Source: a virus
DNA length: 64,000 bases
Direction: 5' to 3' (one strand)
IMG/VR virus record: IMGVR_UViG_3300020204_000009
Span: 62,001-126,000 of that record
The notes beneath the pieces were generated by a model. The model was not told where the DNA came from. It made no database searches and worked only from the letters and a program-made list of their open reading frames with translations. This document shows positions 1-8,858 of the stretch, piece by piece. Position 1 is the first letter of the stretch. Every line of letters begins with the position of its first letter. The translations under genes were made by a program, and so were the position numbers.

Positions 1-1032
1 CGCAACGGAGGCAAGGTTGATTATATCTCTGAGATTAATGGATATTGGCCGTTTGAACGAGCTACACCATTCGTCGAAAATATGCTCAACGATCCGAACA
101 AAATTCGATCTGACGGGACACAACGTCCAGCGAGATGGATCAAGCTTGATTCCGGGCAGCTAGTCGTCCTTGGTCGAGACGCAGAAGAATTTGCGTATGC
201 AAAGAACGATACTTTATTACGCCCGATGGCAGAAGGTGGTATCAGTCCGGATGAAGAAGCATTGACGGTTCTTGCCAGTATCGTTCATGGGCTGCTTGAA
301 ACTGCTGAGCACGAACTCGGAAAATTTGAGGACGGTGTGCGTATATGCTATTGCACTACTGCCACCGCGATTAACAAGGACACGAATATTCAGTATCATG
401 AACGTGTCGTCAATATGATTCTGGAGAGTTATAAGACTAAATCCAAGTTGACTTACACGTCTGTGAAAGAGTCGCATGCGATTGTTCTGAATATGAGTGA
501 CGATGGAACCGGGATCGGTATATCGTGGGGTGCTGGAACTGTCACGGTTAGTTATGTCCGATACGGCATTGAGATCTATTCGTTTTGTTGGGTGGGGGCC
601 GGTGACTGGATTGATGAGCAGGTCGCGATGCGACACGGTTACAATGTAGAACGTTCAAAGACCAGAACCAAAGTTGCGAAAGAGACACCGACTACCGTCT
701 CTAAACGAAAAATGGATGTTGATTTGACACCTGGGAAAGAACCTGAAGACCGTGTGGGTCTCGATATCGCATTGCACTATGATGTGTTGATTAGTCAAGT
801 CATTGATGGGATTGTGTCTGGATTCAATGAACATGAATCTCAAGCACGAATCGATGGCGGTATTAATGTTTACATGGCGGGAGGCACATCATCTCCGAAG
901 GGGTTTGCCAAACGGGTGGAACGAAAATTCGATGAGAAAAACCCACCGTTCGAAATCAATCTAATCACATGTCATGAGAAGCCGTTATATTGCGTGGCCG
1001 AAGGCTGCTTGAGAGCGGCTGAGATGAGTTAG
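1..1032 (+). CDS. Actin-like (MreB/ParM-type) ATPase, 5' end cut by window
   Basis: The frame is open from base 1, so the true start lies outside; 343 residues are visible. Actin-fold landmarks appear in order: an LRPM-x-G-G-I segment with the spacing of the MreB 'IRPMKDGVI' region, a glycine-rich phosphate-2 loop (GISWGAGTVTVSY), a WVGAGDWIDE segment matching MreB 'RVGGDKMDE', and a late MAGGTSSPKGF segment matching the adenosine-binding 'LTGGGA' loop. The family polymerises into filaments that move or position DNA or shape cells; phage members are thought to position or segregate the phage genome. The middle is diverged (a Ser/Trp-containing phosphate loop instead of DIGGGT), so ATPase activity is inferred. 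It lies directly upstream of the replication genes. Confidence 0.62.
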   Translation, partial: RNGGKVDYISEINGYWPFERATPFVENMLNDPNKIRSDGTQRPARWIKLDSGQLVVLGRDAEEFAYAKNDTLLRPMAEGGISPDEEALTVLASIVHGLLETAEHELGKFEDGVRICYCTTATAINKDTNIQYHERVVNMILESYKTKSKLTYTSVKESHAIVLNMSDDGTGIGISWGAGTVTVSYVRYGIEIYSFCWVGAGDWIDEQVAMRHGYNVERSKTRTKVAKETPTTVSKRKMDVDLTPGKEPEDRVGLDIALHYDVLISQVIDGIVSGFNEHESQARIDGGINVYMAGGTSSPKGFAKRVERKFDEKNPPFEINLITCHEKPLYCVAEGCLRAAEMS

Positions 1033-1104
1033 ACCGGATTTCCCATGTGATGTCTTCGGATTTCAATACCATCGCTTTATCGGTGATTGGTAGTAACGAT
1101 TGTG

Positions 1105-1830
1105 ATGAAATCCATGTCTTCTTTACAAATCAAGTACGCTACTAAGGATGTTGTGGGATTCGTAGTCAACAGCGAGCTTTTCTATTTAAAATTCGGACCA
1201 AATATTCCACAATTGTTCGATGAATCTCTGTCTGGTCTCGTTATACCAAATCTCGATTCTTGGATTCAGTCAAAGACTCAACAGCGATATTCTTATCAAT
1301 CACTGCGAGACATGGCGTTAGCGTTCCATGCGGGAATTTCTGCGGCTTATAATCTCGACGATGTGCATACGTTGTGTGATTCAACTATTCAGTTCACAGT
1401 TCATGAAGTTAACCATAATAGTTTGATTTATGATTATTCTCTGATATATTGGATCGAAATTCTTGGTCCGGATCAAATGGAGCTATATCTGAAAAAGATT
1501 AGGGACAACTTTGTCCGTATTCGTTCGCAGATTGGTGATGATAAATTATACAATAATCTATGCCGAATGTATAAAACCTGTCTACGCCAGCAACCTCATA
1601 ACGCCAATGTGTGTGAAAAACTTATTAAGCGTTTGGGCAGGATGCCGACAGAGCCGAGCTATCCTAAGACAGACGAGACCGATCAGCAGGTATTATTAAA
1701 CACAAGAGAAGCTGTACGAAAGTCACTCGGCACGCACTATAAGAATATACCCGACCACATAGTAGAGGCTGTAAATGGTATACAAAGCGGAAGACTACCA
1801 AGGGCCGAAGGAATTCGTCCATCTTCATAA
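1105..1830 (+). CDS. Unknown 241-aa protein between actin-like and DnaE-like genes
   Basis: I do not recognise this protein. It is mostly helical by composition, with a charged C-terminal third and no clear cysteine or nucleotide motif. Several in-frame starts exist (TTG 1087, GTG 1102, ATG 1105, ATG 1114) and none has a good ribosome-binding site; ATG 1105 is a compromise. The 3' end overlaps the DnaE-like start by 56 bases, so the two are probably translated from one message. Actin-type partition systems often encode an adaptor next to the filament protein, but nothing in the sequence shows that role here. Confidence 0.6.
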   Translation: MKSMSSLQIKYATKDVVGFVVNSELFYLKFGPNIPQLFDESLSGLVIPNLDSWIQSKTQQRYSYQSLRDMALAFHAGISAAYNLDDVHTLCDSTIQFTVHEVNHNSLIYDYSLIYWIEILGPDQMELYLKKIRDNFVRIRSQIGDDKLYNNLCRMYKTCLRQQPHNANVCEKLIKRLGRMPTEPSYPKTDETDQQVLLNTREAVRKSLGTHYKNIPDHIVEAVNGIQSGRLPRAEGIRPSS

Positions 1831-3199
1831 TCATACGGTATTCTCCGCATTAGATGGCGTAGCCACTCCTGAGCAGTATGCCGAGCAATGCTATAAACGT
1901 GGATATCCGGCCATGAGTGCCACCGAGCATGGCCACATGGCATCTGTACCGGACATGTACTTGGCATTTAAGAAATATAAGTTGAAATATATTCCCGGAT
2001 GTGAGATTTATTTCAACGATTTCGAGCCAAAGAGACAAGAACTAGTCGCTCAAAAAGTGAAAATCCGCTCTCCTGAATGGCGGCAAGAAAACTTGGAGTT
2101 GGCCCAACGTATCGGTCGAAATCGACATCTCACTGTTCTATGTAAGAATGAAGTCGGTTTCCATAATCTAATAAAACTGACTACCCAGGCATATTCGACC
2201 GGACTGTTCGGACTGGGCCGAATACAATATAATCGAATCTGGTTTGATAAATTGTGTGAATTCAAAGAAGGGCTTATTATTCTGTCTGGATGCTTGAATG
2301 GCCCGGTGTGTCACGAACTGCGATATAAACAGTTGATGGACAGAGAAGGCAATGTGCTGAAAGAACGCACTAAGAACGAACGTGTTCTCGATGCTGTTCG
2401 TTGGATTAAGAAATTCAAAGAGGCATTTGGAGAAGATTATTTTATCGAACTTCAAATGCCCGGAATCGAGGGTGACGACGTAATATTTCGTAACCTCGTC
2501 GATCTTGCCGATAGGTTCAAAATTCCGCTGGTACTCGCTAATGATTGCCATTATCTGGGCCGCGAAGACTTCATTATTCAGAAAGTGATGATGGCTATTG
2601 AGCAGGAGACTACTGTTGACTCGCCTGACCTGTTTCATGTCAATAGCGACGAACAATATATGAAGACCCGCGAAGAGCTGTGGGCCAGATTTAAGAACAA
2701 TGGATATTCAAACGGGGTTGATGATCGAGTCTTTGAGCAGATGTGTGACAATACTCTGTTGGTTGCCGAGCGATGCCGTTCGCTTGATGTCGACATGTCC
2801 CCGAAGATTCCAGAAATAAACCGTGCTGACGATGAATTGAAACGAATCACTGCGGTTCGCTTGAAGCAGCTTGGATTGGATAAGAACCCTAAGCGATTTC
2901 TGATTGATGGGCGTGAAGTCACATATGTCGAGCAAGCGAAAATCGAACTTCAGCGGTTCATCGATAAGGGTTTCGCCAGTTACTTTTTAATCACACGCGA
3001 TCTGGTAAGATATGGCCGATCTAAAGGTTGGCCGTTTAGCCCTCGTGGTAGTGCTGGTGGTTCACTGGTGTGTTACCTGCTTGGTATACATGTTATAGAC
3101 CCCATGCTGTGGAATTTGTCATTCGACAGGTTTTTGTCGCCAAGTCGCGGCGGTTACATGCTAAATGTAACTATGCCGAAAGAGGAGTACATAAGTTAA
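1775..3199 (+). CDS. dnaE (N-part): DNA polymerase III alpha (DnaE-like), N-terminal part: PHP domain and palm GS motif
   Basis: 474 residues. The PHP domain opens with HLHNH (16-20), then TEHGHM (50-55), GCEIYF (75-80) and NDCHY (256-260), the usual metal-site positions. The palm begins about 380 and carries the family C nucleotide-binding motif PRGSAGGS (423-430) followed by LLGIHVIDP and FDRFLSPSR. In intact DnaE the next residues would be the catalytic MPDIDxD; here the protein runs into YMLNVTMPKEE and stops. The two catalytic aspartates are therefore missing and are found in the gene at 5045. Start ATG 1775 has AGAGG seven bases upstream. The stop is clean, without intein motifs or a frameshift that would restore the catalytic segment. 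Probably a subunit of a two-gene replicative polymerase. Confidence 0.9.
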   Translation: MVYKAEDYQGPKEFVHLHNHTVFSALDGVATPEQYAEQCYKRGYPAMSATEHGHMASVPDMYLAFKKYKLKYIPGCEIYFNDFEPKRQELVAQKVKIRSPEWRQENLELAQRIGRNRHLTVLCKNEVGFHNLIKLTTQAYSTGLFGLGRIQYNRIWFDKLCEFKEGLIILSGCLNGPVCHELRYKQLMDREGNVLKERTKNERVLDAVRWIKKFKEAFGEDYFIELQMPGIEGDDVIFRNLVDLADRFKIPLVLANDCHYLGREDFIIQKVMMAIEQETTVDSPDLFHVNSDEQYMKTREELWARFKNNGYSNGVDDRVFEQMCDNTLLVAERCRSLDVDMSPKIPEINRADDELKRITAVRLKQLGLDKNPKRFLIDGREVTYVEQAKIELQRFIDKGFASYFLITRDLVRYGRSKGWPFSPRGSAGGSLVCYLLGIHVIDPMLWNLSFDRFLSPSRGGYMLNVTMPKEEYIS

Positions 3200-3228
3200 C
3201 CCAACTGCCTTTTTAGGATGTACACTTT

Positions 3229-3771
3229 ATGAGTGCCGAATTTCCAAGATTGCCCGATGATCAGCCAAACATTTTGACAGAAGCAGAGTCTGGGCCTGAA
3301 GTCTTGGAAGTGGATTTGGGGACGTATCCGGGATTTATTAGTCAGGCGGCGTTGCAAGAATTAAAACACTCGATTCGTATGCACCTGATTCTTATGGCCG
3401 GGCCATCACAACAACTGTGTTCGTTTCTGATCAAGACCATTGACTTTTTTGAAGATTCGGACGAGGCACGCCGCGACAGGGAAATGCTCTCGCTGAGCTT
3501 CCATATCATTGAAGGTCTCGCTCTGTTCGTTCAGCAATCTGTGGACGAACGGGCAGACAAAGCGAAAGCGATGAATCAAGAATTCCCTCAGAGAATCAGG
3601 TTGGCTTCTGATAATATCCTGGTCATGGTCGGCAAGAGCCGTAATCTTGATGATCGGGTCGCAGCCAAGTACGCGGTGTTGAGAACTGTCGCGGACGCAT
3701 TACGAGAATTGGCTACATTCACGAAGGCTGTGTACCCACAAATCATTGATGCATCTGGTAATGTTTTATGA
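3229..3771 (+). CDS. Unknown helical 180-aa protein inside the split polymerase locus
   Basis: No family recognised. After an acidic, Pro-containing N-terminus the protein is almost entirely alpha-helical in character, with heptad-like hydrophobic spacing from about residue 40 to 165 and no cysteines in pairs. It follows the N-terminal DnaE part by 29 bases and ends in an ATGA overlap with the next gene, so it is probably translationally coupled and made together with the polymerase parts. A structural or accessory role in the replisome is only an inference from position. Confidence 0.7.
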   Translation: MSAEFPRLPDDQPNILTEAESGPEVLEVDLGTYPGFISQAALQELKHSIRMHLILMAGPSQQLCSFLIKTIDFFEDSDEARRDREMLSLSFHIIEGLALFVQQSVDERADKAKAMNQEFPQRIRLASDNILVMVGKSRNLDDRVAAKYAVLRTVADALRELATFTKAVYPQIIDASGNVL

Positions 3772-4232
3772 AATTCACCATCTTCTGCGATGTTGTTGTA
3801 AAGGACGAAGGTCAGGCCACTCAAATGGCGGGATGTGGTGTCGCCATTATCGCTGAAGAAGGTGCACGATCGAAAAAACGATCATACTCGTTCGGTCTTG
3901 GTGGTTCTGATACCGAACTATCTAATATCCAGGTTGTCAGGCTTGCATTAGCATCGGTGCTGCCGCCGTTTCGCAAGTCTGAAGTTCTTCTGCATGTCAC
4001 TGACAGAAGAGCGATCGATCTTTTGGCCCGGTCTGGGGCTGATTATAGTATAACGCCTGACAAATATCAAGTCGAAATCGCTGAATTGCGAAAATGGTAT
4101 AAGTATTATTCCAATATCACATTTATCCTTGATGCCAGTGCTGATAAAAATATCATTGAAGCCCATGGTTTGGCAACTGCTGCTTGCCAGACTCAGAAGA
4201 ATACTGATTCTAACACCATTGATATCTCGTAG
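3768..4232 (+). CDS. RNase H-fold protein, active site apparently degenerate
   Basis: 154 residues with the layout of RNase HI: a first strand ending in CD (FTIFCDV), a GCGVAII second strand, a helix with ELSNIQVVRLALASVL where RNase HI has NNRxELxAxxxAL, a strand ending in VTDRRAIDLL where the family has TDSxYV, a Trp-containing helix, and a terminal N-x-x-x-AHGLA where the family has N-x-x-AD-x-LA. By this alignment the first Asp and the TD Asp remain, the catalytic Glu is Val and the last Asp is His, so nuclease activity is doubtful. It could serve as a nucleic-acid binding or structural member of the fold. Overlaps the preceding gene by four bases. Confidence 0.45.
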   Translation: MKFTIFCDVVVKDEGQATQMAGCGVAIIAEEGARSKKRSYSFGLGGSDTELSNIQVVRLALASVLPPFRKSEVLLHVTDRRAIDLLARSGADYSITPDKYQVEIAELRKWYKYYSNITFILDASADKNIIEAHGLATAACQTQKNTDSNTIDIS

Positions 4233-4281
4233 TGTTGAAATAGCGACATGATTCGCTTTATCGAGATTGATTGAGGATTAA

Positions 4282-5052
4282 ATGTCTCTTGAAGTTAAAT
4301 TGACTAGCATACGAGTTAATAAAAGTCGAAAGATTAATGATGTAGATGTAAAACGAGACAGCGAAGAAATCTATAATATTGATGGAACAGAATACTCACT
4401 CGATGGTGCTGTAGAATATTTGTCATCCAAAAAATCGCATAATCCCGGCGAAATCGCCTATTCAAAGACTGCGTTTTTGTTGGTAGAACCTCCTTCACGG
4501 GTAATCTCTGCGCATCAAGCCAAGAATCGGCAGGACCACAAGGCATTAATTGCCAAAGCGAATGTAAAAGGATTATATCTATATTATGCGGACGTGAAAT
4601 GTAGAGATGGGAAATATTATGCCGTCAAACCATGGATAGTCGATTGGGAGACCGTCCCTGAACACCCAGAAGAAATTGCGAAACGCGAGGCCCAACAGGA
4701 GAAAAAGAAGGCAAAGGAAGCAACAAAAGAGGTACCTGAAACGCCAGAACAAGACTCGCTTACATGCCCGTATTGCTCCAAACGTATGTCAAGTACATCT
4801 GGCTTGACGCTTCATATAAAATCCAAACATCCGGATAAATTAAACCAGCATCAAACAAGCACGATGCCGGATGAAGACGACGTGGTAAGTCGTGCGTCTG
4901 AAGTGGAAGAAGTCGGACAATCACAGAGTCTCGATAGTCTTCAATGTCCGTTTTGTGATAAAAAGATGACCAGCACTCCTGGCAGAACTCTGCATATTAA
5001 AAGCAAGCATCCAGAGCGATTAGCGGAATATTTGGAGATGGATCGTGACTGA
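4282..5052 (+). CDS. Protein with two C2H2 zinc fingers
   Basis: 256 residues. Two near-identical C-x2-C-x12-H-x4-H fingers lie at about 161-187 (CPYC...HIKSKH) and 221-247 (CPFC...HIKSKH), separated by an acidic linker; they look like an internal duplication. Between about 129 and 155 is a Lys/Glu-rich helix. The N-terminal 130 residues are unrecognised and contain YADVKCRDGKYYAV-like strands. C2H2 fingers usually contact DNA or protein. It ends 8 bases into the catalytic DnaE-like gene, so it is coupled to it and may bind DNA for the polymerase, but that is inferred. TGAGGA precedes the ATG by five bases. Confidence 0.75.
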   Translation: MSLEVKLTSIRVNKSRKINDVDVKRDSEEIYNIDGTEYSLDGAVEYLSSKKSHNPGEIAYSKTAFLLVEPPSRVISAHQAKNRQDHKALIAKANVKGLYLYYADVKCRDGKYYAVKPWIVDWETVPEHPEEIAKREAQQEKKKAKEATKEVPETPEQDSLTCPYCSKRMSSTSGLTLHIKSKHPDKLNQHQTSTMPDEDDVVSRASEVEEVGQSQSLDSLQCPFCDKKMTSTPGRTLHIKSKHPERLAEYLEMDRD

Positions 5053-7783
5053 CACATGGGAACAGCTAGAATCACTTGCCCGATCCGCATTAGAGAAACG
5101 CGGACTGAATGGCGTGTATAGCGAACGTCTCGATTTCGAACTCAAAGAGATCGATAAGCAAGGTGCGAATGCTTATTGGCTTGCACTGGTGTCTGCTGAT
5201 AAAAAGTTTAAGTCCAATCCGAGCATGCTGGTATTGCCATGGTTGTTGGGAATGGTTCAAGATGACCCCATTGCCAATCGTAAGGAACCGATGCTGTGCA
5301 GTGTGCGTGCGTCGGTGGTCAAAGAGCATTTGCGAACGCACGGCAAAATCCCATCGGATCTGATTAAAGATCAGGACATGCCGGATATTGACCTCGATTG
5401 CTTGCCGGAAGCACGAGACCCGATTAAAGAATATGCAATGGAGCAATATGGGGTCGGATTGAATGATGATGGTTACGGTCCTGTGTGTAGTGTCGGCACG
5501 TGGCAGACATATAAATTCAAATCGGCGATCATGGACGTGTCAAAAGCTCTGGAAGCTGTTGATCCGGCAAGAGTTTTCGAACTAACCAAGAAACTACCGG
5601 AAGACGTAGACAATCTTAAAGATGGCGGATATGCTGCGTGCAAGAACCGCGTTATCGATGGAATTACTAATCAAGAAAAAGAATGTGGGACAGTTCACGA
5701 TCAAGCTGTGTGTCCGTCGTGTGGGTCATCGGACACTGATGCTCCCACTATTGGTAAGCTTTTGCAAGAACACGCTGATTTAGCTGCGTTCAATCGGCTT
5801 TTTCCAACAGTTATAGACTATGCAGTGAAACTAGTTGGGCGTATCCGAAATATGGGTATGCACGCCGGGGCGTTGATTATCGCCGATCGAACGTTGTATG
5901 GCAATATTCCACTCGCGAAGAATAGCAATCGTGGATACTGGGTGTCGATGTGGACAGAAGGCAGAAATACTCAACTGTCGAAATTTGGATATTGCAAATG
6001 GGACGTTCTTGGATTAAAGACTCTTGAATATATCTTCAGATGCTCTCAGCTTATTGAACAAAATCGCGGTATTACATTTGGTCCAAATGCCGAAGGCTGG
6101 GATGATATTGACCCTCTTCAAAATCGTGCGGGGCATTATTTTGATGGCTGTGGGAAAAAGTGCTACATCAATCTGAATGATCCACACGCTCTCAAACTTG
6201 CTAACGAGCAGAAGACTGATGCTGTTTTCCAATTTGATACCGATCTAGCCAAAAGTTTTTTGGCACACGGTGTCCGGCATTTTAATGACTTGATGTTGAT
6301 AAACGCTATGGGCCACCCTGGGCCGATGGCATCGATTCCTGAAGCAATGCAAAATCGAGATGATAAGAAGGCATTGTGGAAACAGAAGCTTCATCCGGAT
6401 ATCTTGCAAGTTCTCGAAGACACTTATGGGGTTATTGTCTATCAAGAGCAGTTGCAGGCCATATGGCAACGCTTGGCTGGGTTCACCGCGCCGGAAGCTC
6501 AGGAAGCCCGGAAAGCTGTTGCTAAAAAATGGGCACATAAATTGAAGCCGATTCGGGCTAAATGGATCGATGGTGCCTCGAAAACTCTTGGTCGTGCTGA
6601 AGCCGAATTATGGTGGACCAAGATGGAAACGTTCGGGCGATATGCATTCAATAAATCTCACTCTGTGTCATATTGTTTAGTGGCTCTTCGCTGTTTATGG
6701 TTAAAGGCCCATTTCGCTCCGGAGTTTTGGGCTGCGGTGATGAGCGATTGTCATCCGGATAAACTGGTTAGGTATATGAGTGTTGCTCGTGCCGAAGACT
6801 GGCACCCGACTGATATCACGTATTCCGGGCGTGCTCCGAAAGTGCGAGCCAAAGGCATCACATTTGGAACGTTGAACATTGATAATCTCACCGTCAATTA
6901 TACTGTTACTGATGATATTGTCAATCAGGGACTCATTGGAATTAAAAAAGTCGGTGACAAAGCTGCTGAAGTATTCGCCGGTCGTGGTAATTGGACTAGC
7001 ATCGATGAATTTGTTGAGTCGTCAGAAGGCAGACGAAATAAGACTGTTTTAGAGCGATTCATCAAACTTGGCGCGTTCGGTTCAATTAAGGGTCATGAAA
7101 ATTCTCAAGCATTGTGGCAGTGGTACCAATACCAATATTGCTCTGGTGTGACTGCATTGAGGACGGAAATTCGGCAGAAACTACTGGCCGAAGATGGTTG
7201 GAATGACAAGACCATCAATGAGGAACGGAATCGACAGATTGACGAATATAAGCGTCAATTTCCGAATCGTCGTAAAATTCCGCCTAAATTCAATAATTGG
7301 GTACCTAAGCCTGACGACACCCGCGAACGAGTAATGGCGTTGTATCGGGAAGACTTTAGCCAAGCCGAGAAACTTGCGTTTCAGAAAGAATTTTTGGGCT
7401 ATTATCTTGACTCACCTTTGGAATTGTTTGCTATTCGCGGTGGATGCACTATCAAAGATGCAAAAGCTGCGTGCATTGCTGGTGCTGAAGATGCTCATCT
7501 TGAGGTCATGGTGGTTGACCAACAGTTTGCGACTACGAAACCGCGTGACGGTCGAAGTGGGTCACAATATGTCAAACTGACTGTGACAGATGGCATTCAA
7601 CGAACCATGATATTTATATGGAATAATGAATTATCTTGTCAAGATCCTCAAAATTTGGTCGAAGGTGCAGGCATCCGCATGCGAGTACGATACGACAAGC
7701 AGCGTGGCACATTCAGTATGTGTCATGGTTCGAATATAATTAGCTTACGTCGCTATCAAGAAGACGAAAATGCAACTACCTGA
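5045..7783 (+). CDS. dnaE (C-part): DNA polymerase III alpha (DnaE-like), catalytic C-terminal part
   Basis: 912 residues without PHP. Residues 1-110 resemble the palm entry of DnaE (LARSALEKRG, FELKEIDKQG, then PWLLGMVQDDPIA in place of YLLGITDxDP) but have lost the GS motif that the 1775 gene keeps. MPDIDLD (112-118) gives the paired catalytic Asp; CKWDVLGLKT supplies the third at about 320. Downstream are HAGALIIAD, VFQFDTD, GHPGPM, YQEQLQ and AFNKSHSVSY, all standard fingers/palm segments, a tandem helix-hairpin-helix region near 640-680 and an OB-like domain near 820-900. A zinc-ribbon-like insert with C214, C223 and C226 is unusual. Template-directed DNA synthesis presumably needs the N-part for the nucleotide-binding loop. 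Confidence 0.92.
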   Translation: MTDTWEQLESLARSALEKRGLNGVYSERLDFELKEIDKQGANAYWLALVSADKKFKSNPSMLVLPWLLGMVQDDPIANRKEPMLCSVRASVVKEHLRTHGKIPSDLIKDQDMPDIDLDCLPEARDPIKEYAMEQYGVGLNDDGYGPVCSVGTWQTYKFKSAIMDVSKALEAVDPARVFELTKKLPEDVDNLKDGGYAACKNRVIDGITNQEKECGTVHDQAVCPSCGSSDTDAPTIGKLLQEHADLAAFNRLFPTVIDYAVKLVGRIRNMGMHAGALIIADRTLYGNIPLAKNSNRGYWVSMWTEGRNTQLSKFGYCKWDVLGLKTLEYIFRCSQLIEQNRGITFGPNAEGWDDIDPLQNRAGHYFDGCGKKCYINLNDPHALKLANEQKTDAVFQFDTDLAKSFLAHGVRHFNDLMLINAMGHPGPMASIPEAMQNRDDKKALWKQKLHPDILQVLEDTYGVIVYQEQLQAIWQRLAGFTAPEAQEARKAVAKKWAHKLKPIRAKWIDGASKTLGRAEAELWWTKMETFGRYAFNKSHSVSYCLVALRCLWLKAHFAPEFWAAVMSDCHPDKLVRYMSVARAEDWHPTDITYSGRAPKVRAKGITFGTLNIDNLTVNYTVTDDIVNQGLIGIKKVGDKAAEVFAGRGNWTSIDEFVESSEGRRNKTVLERFIKLGAFGSIKGHENSQALWQWYQYQYCSGVTALRTEIRQKLLAEDGWNDKTINEERNRQIDEYKRQFPNRRKIPPKFNNWVPKPDDTRERVMALYREDFSQAEKLAFQKEFLGYYLDSPLELFAIRGGCTIKDAKAACIAGAEDAHLEVMVVDQQFATTKPRDGRSGSQYVKLTVTDGIQRTMIFIWNNELSCQDPQNLVEGAGIRMRVRYDKQRGTFSMCHGSNIISLRRYQEDENATT

Positions 7784-8333
7784 TAAATCCGGAATCTCTT
7801 GTGATTCGTGTGGGATCACGTATCGCACAGATTTTTCATATTATTCGTTTGATTTTCATAATGTCGCTGTTTATAATAATCAGCGACCTCCCATAGATAC
7901 CATTATTCGATCCAATACTATATTTTCTGTTGATATTTGTACCAATTGCTTCGAAATTATAAGGAAAACGCTGATAGACAACTATTCCGAAATCATGGCT
8001 CCGAAGCGTGCAGCAAAACCGACACCGACTGTTACATGTGAGATGACCGGAAAGAAGCTTGCCGGAACATATGAATATTATTATTGTGTCGTCGCCAAAG
8101 CAAATGTCAAAATGTCTGGACAGCCAAATGTGTGCGTCAAATGCAGGACGCAGACTTTTGACAGCGATAAGCCGTGTTCGAAATGCTCTGGGAAGGAATT
8201 TATTCGGCTCGCTGCTATGGACATTGATCGTCGGCATGTCGAGATAAGTATGTGCGAGGAAGCGTACAAAGCATTTGTAATCAAAGCCGAGACGATTCGC
8301 AAGACGGCTGGGCAATGGTCAACTAAATCATGA
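7770..8333 (+). CDS. Multi-CxxC zinc-binding protein
   Basis: 187 residues with four Cys pairs: CDSC near residue 11, CTNC near 57, and a CVKC/CSKC pair near 122 and 136 separated by an acidic loop, which together suggest two treble-clef or ribbon zinc sites. A basic hinge (PKRAAKP) sits in the middle. No enzymatic motif seen. It begins 14 bases inside the catalytic DnaE gene and is probably co-translated; a nucleic-acid or protein adaptor role is plausible but unproven. Conserved family not recognised. Confidence 0.7.
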   Translation: MQLPDKSGISCDSCGITYRTDFSYYSFDFHNVAVYNNQRPPIDTIIRSNTIFSVDICTNCFEIIRKTLIDNYSEIMAPKRAAKPTPTVTCEMTGKKLAGTYEYYYCVVAKANVKMSGQPNVCVKCRTQTFDSDKPCSKCSGKEFIRLAAMDIDRRHVEISMCEEAYKAFVIKAETIRKTAGQWSTKS

Positions 8334-8372
8334 AGCGAACATGGTTGCGTGCGATCTTGGTTTACCTTATTC

Positions 8373-8386
8373 GTATAAATATATAG
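8373..8386 (+). promoter_or_regulatory. T4-late-like TATAAATA promoter candidate
   Basis: TATAAATA at 8374-8381 equals the T4 late promoter -10 box and lies in a 163-base intergenic gap upstream of the small gene at 8497. No -35 match is visible, as expected for that class. No phage sigma factor is seen in the window, so the recogniser is unknown. Confidence 0.3.
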
Positions 8387-8412
8387 ACAACACCGCAGTA
8401 ATAATTATCACA

Positions 8413-8472
8413 ATGATAGCCCACAAAGCCTGTTCGAAATGCCGGTTAATCAAACATGAAATATATCAGTAA
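8413..8472 (+). CDS. Possible 19-residue CxxC micro-ORF
   Basis: ATG 8413 opens a 19-codon frame with a CSKC pair and a TAA at 8470, just downstream of the TATAAATA box. There is no convincing ribosome-binding site. It could be a tiny zinc-binding peptide or a remnant of a CxxC gene like that at 7770; chance is equally likely. Confidence 0.2.
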   Translation: MIAHKACSKCRLIKHEIYQ

Positions 8473-8496
8473 CTGTGACTCGACAGGAATATTGAG

Positions 8497-8787
8497 ATGA
8501 GAGCTTTCACTGAAGCATATGCGGAGTTACTCGAAGGAGTGGCTAAAAAATATCAGAATCCAGAAGGCGGATTAAATTCCAAGGGTAGAGCACATTTCAA
8601 ACGCACGGAAGGGGCGAATTTAAAGCCTCCTGTAAGCTCAAAGCAAGCATCCAAGTCTCCTGCTAAAGCTAAAAGAAGACGGTCTTTCTGTTCTCGGATG
8701 GGCGGTCAGAAGAAAATGCATAATATAGACTGTAGTGCCACACCTGATAAAGATATATGTAAGGCACTTAGAAAATGGGATTGTTAA
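8497..8787 (+). CDS. Small basic phage protein of the DUF6321 type
   Basis: 96 residues. The core GGLNSKGRAHFKRTEGANLKPP is followed by a Lys/Arg-rich linker and SFCSRMGG, a pattern I associate with DUF6321-type phage proteins. Function unknown; the strong positive charge and the conserved Cys-Arg-Met-Gly segment point to nucleic-acid contact. It is preceded by a possible late-type promoter and stands alone between the polymerase operon and the next gene cluster. Confidence 0.6.
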   Translation: MRAFTEAYAELLEGVAKKYQNPEGGLNSKGRAHFKRTEGANLKPPVSSKQASKSPAKAKRRRSFCSRMGGQKKMHNIDCSATPDKDICKALRKWDC

Positions 8788-8858
8788 TCAATGAGTCGGC
8801 TTACGATAAGCTGACCAAGTATGAAGACTAGCGATGTATATATTGCGTGGAGGACACC

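Noticed and set aside
2168-2656. 162-codon minus frame inside the DnaE N-part
   Set aside because: Fully antisense of the PHP domain coding sequence; no ribosome-binding site.
3150-5400. Intein or frameshift joining the two DnaE parts
   Set aside because: No intein motifs at either boundary, clean stop and start codons, three complete genes between, and both parts carry a version of the same palm-entry segment, so simple splicing cannot restore one chain.
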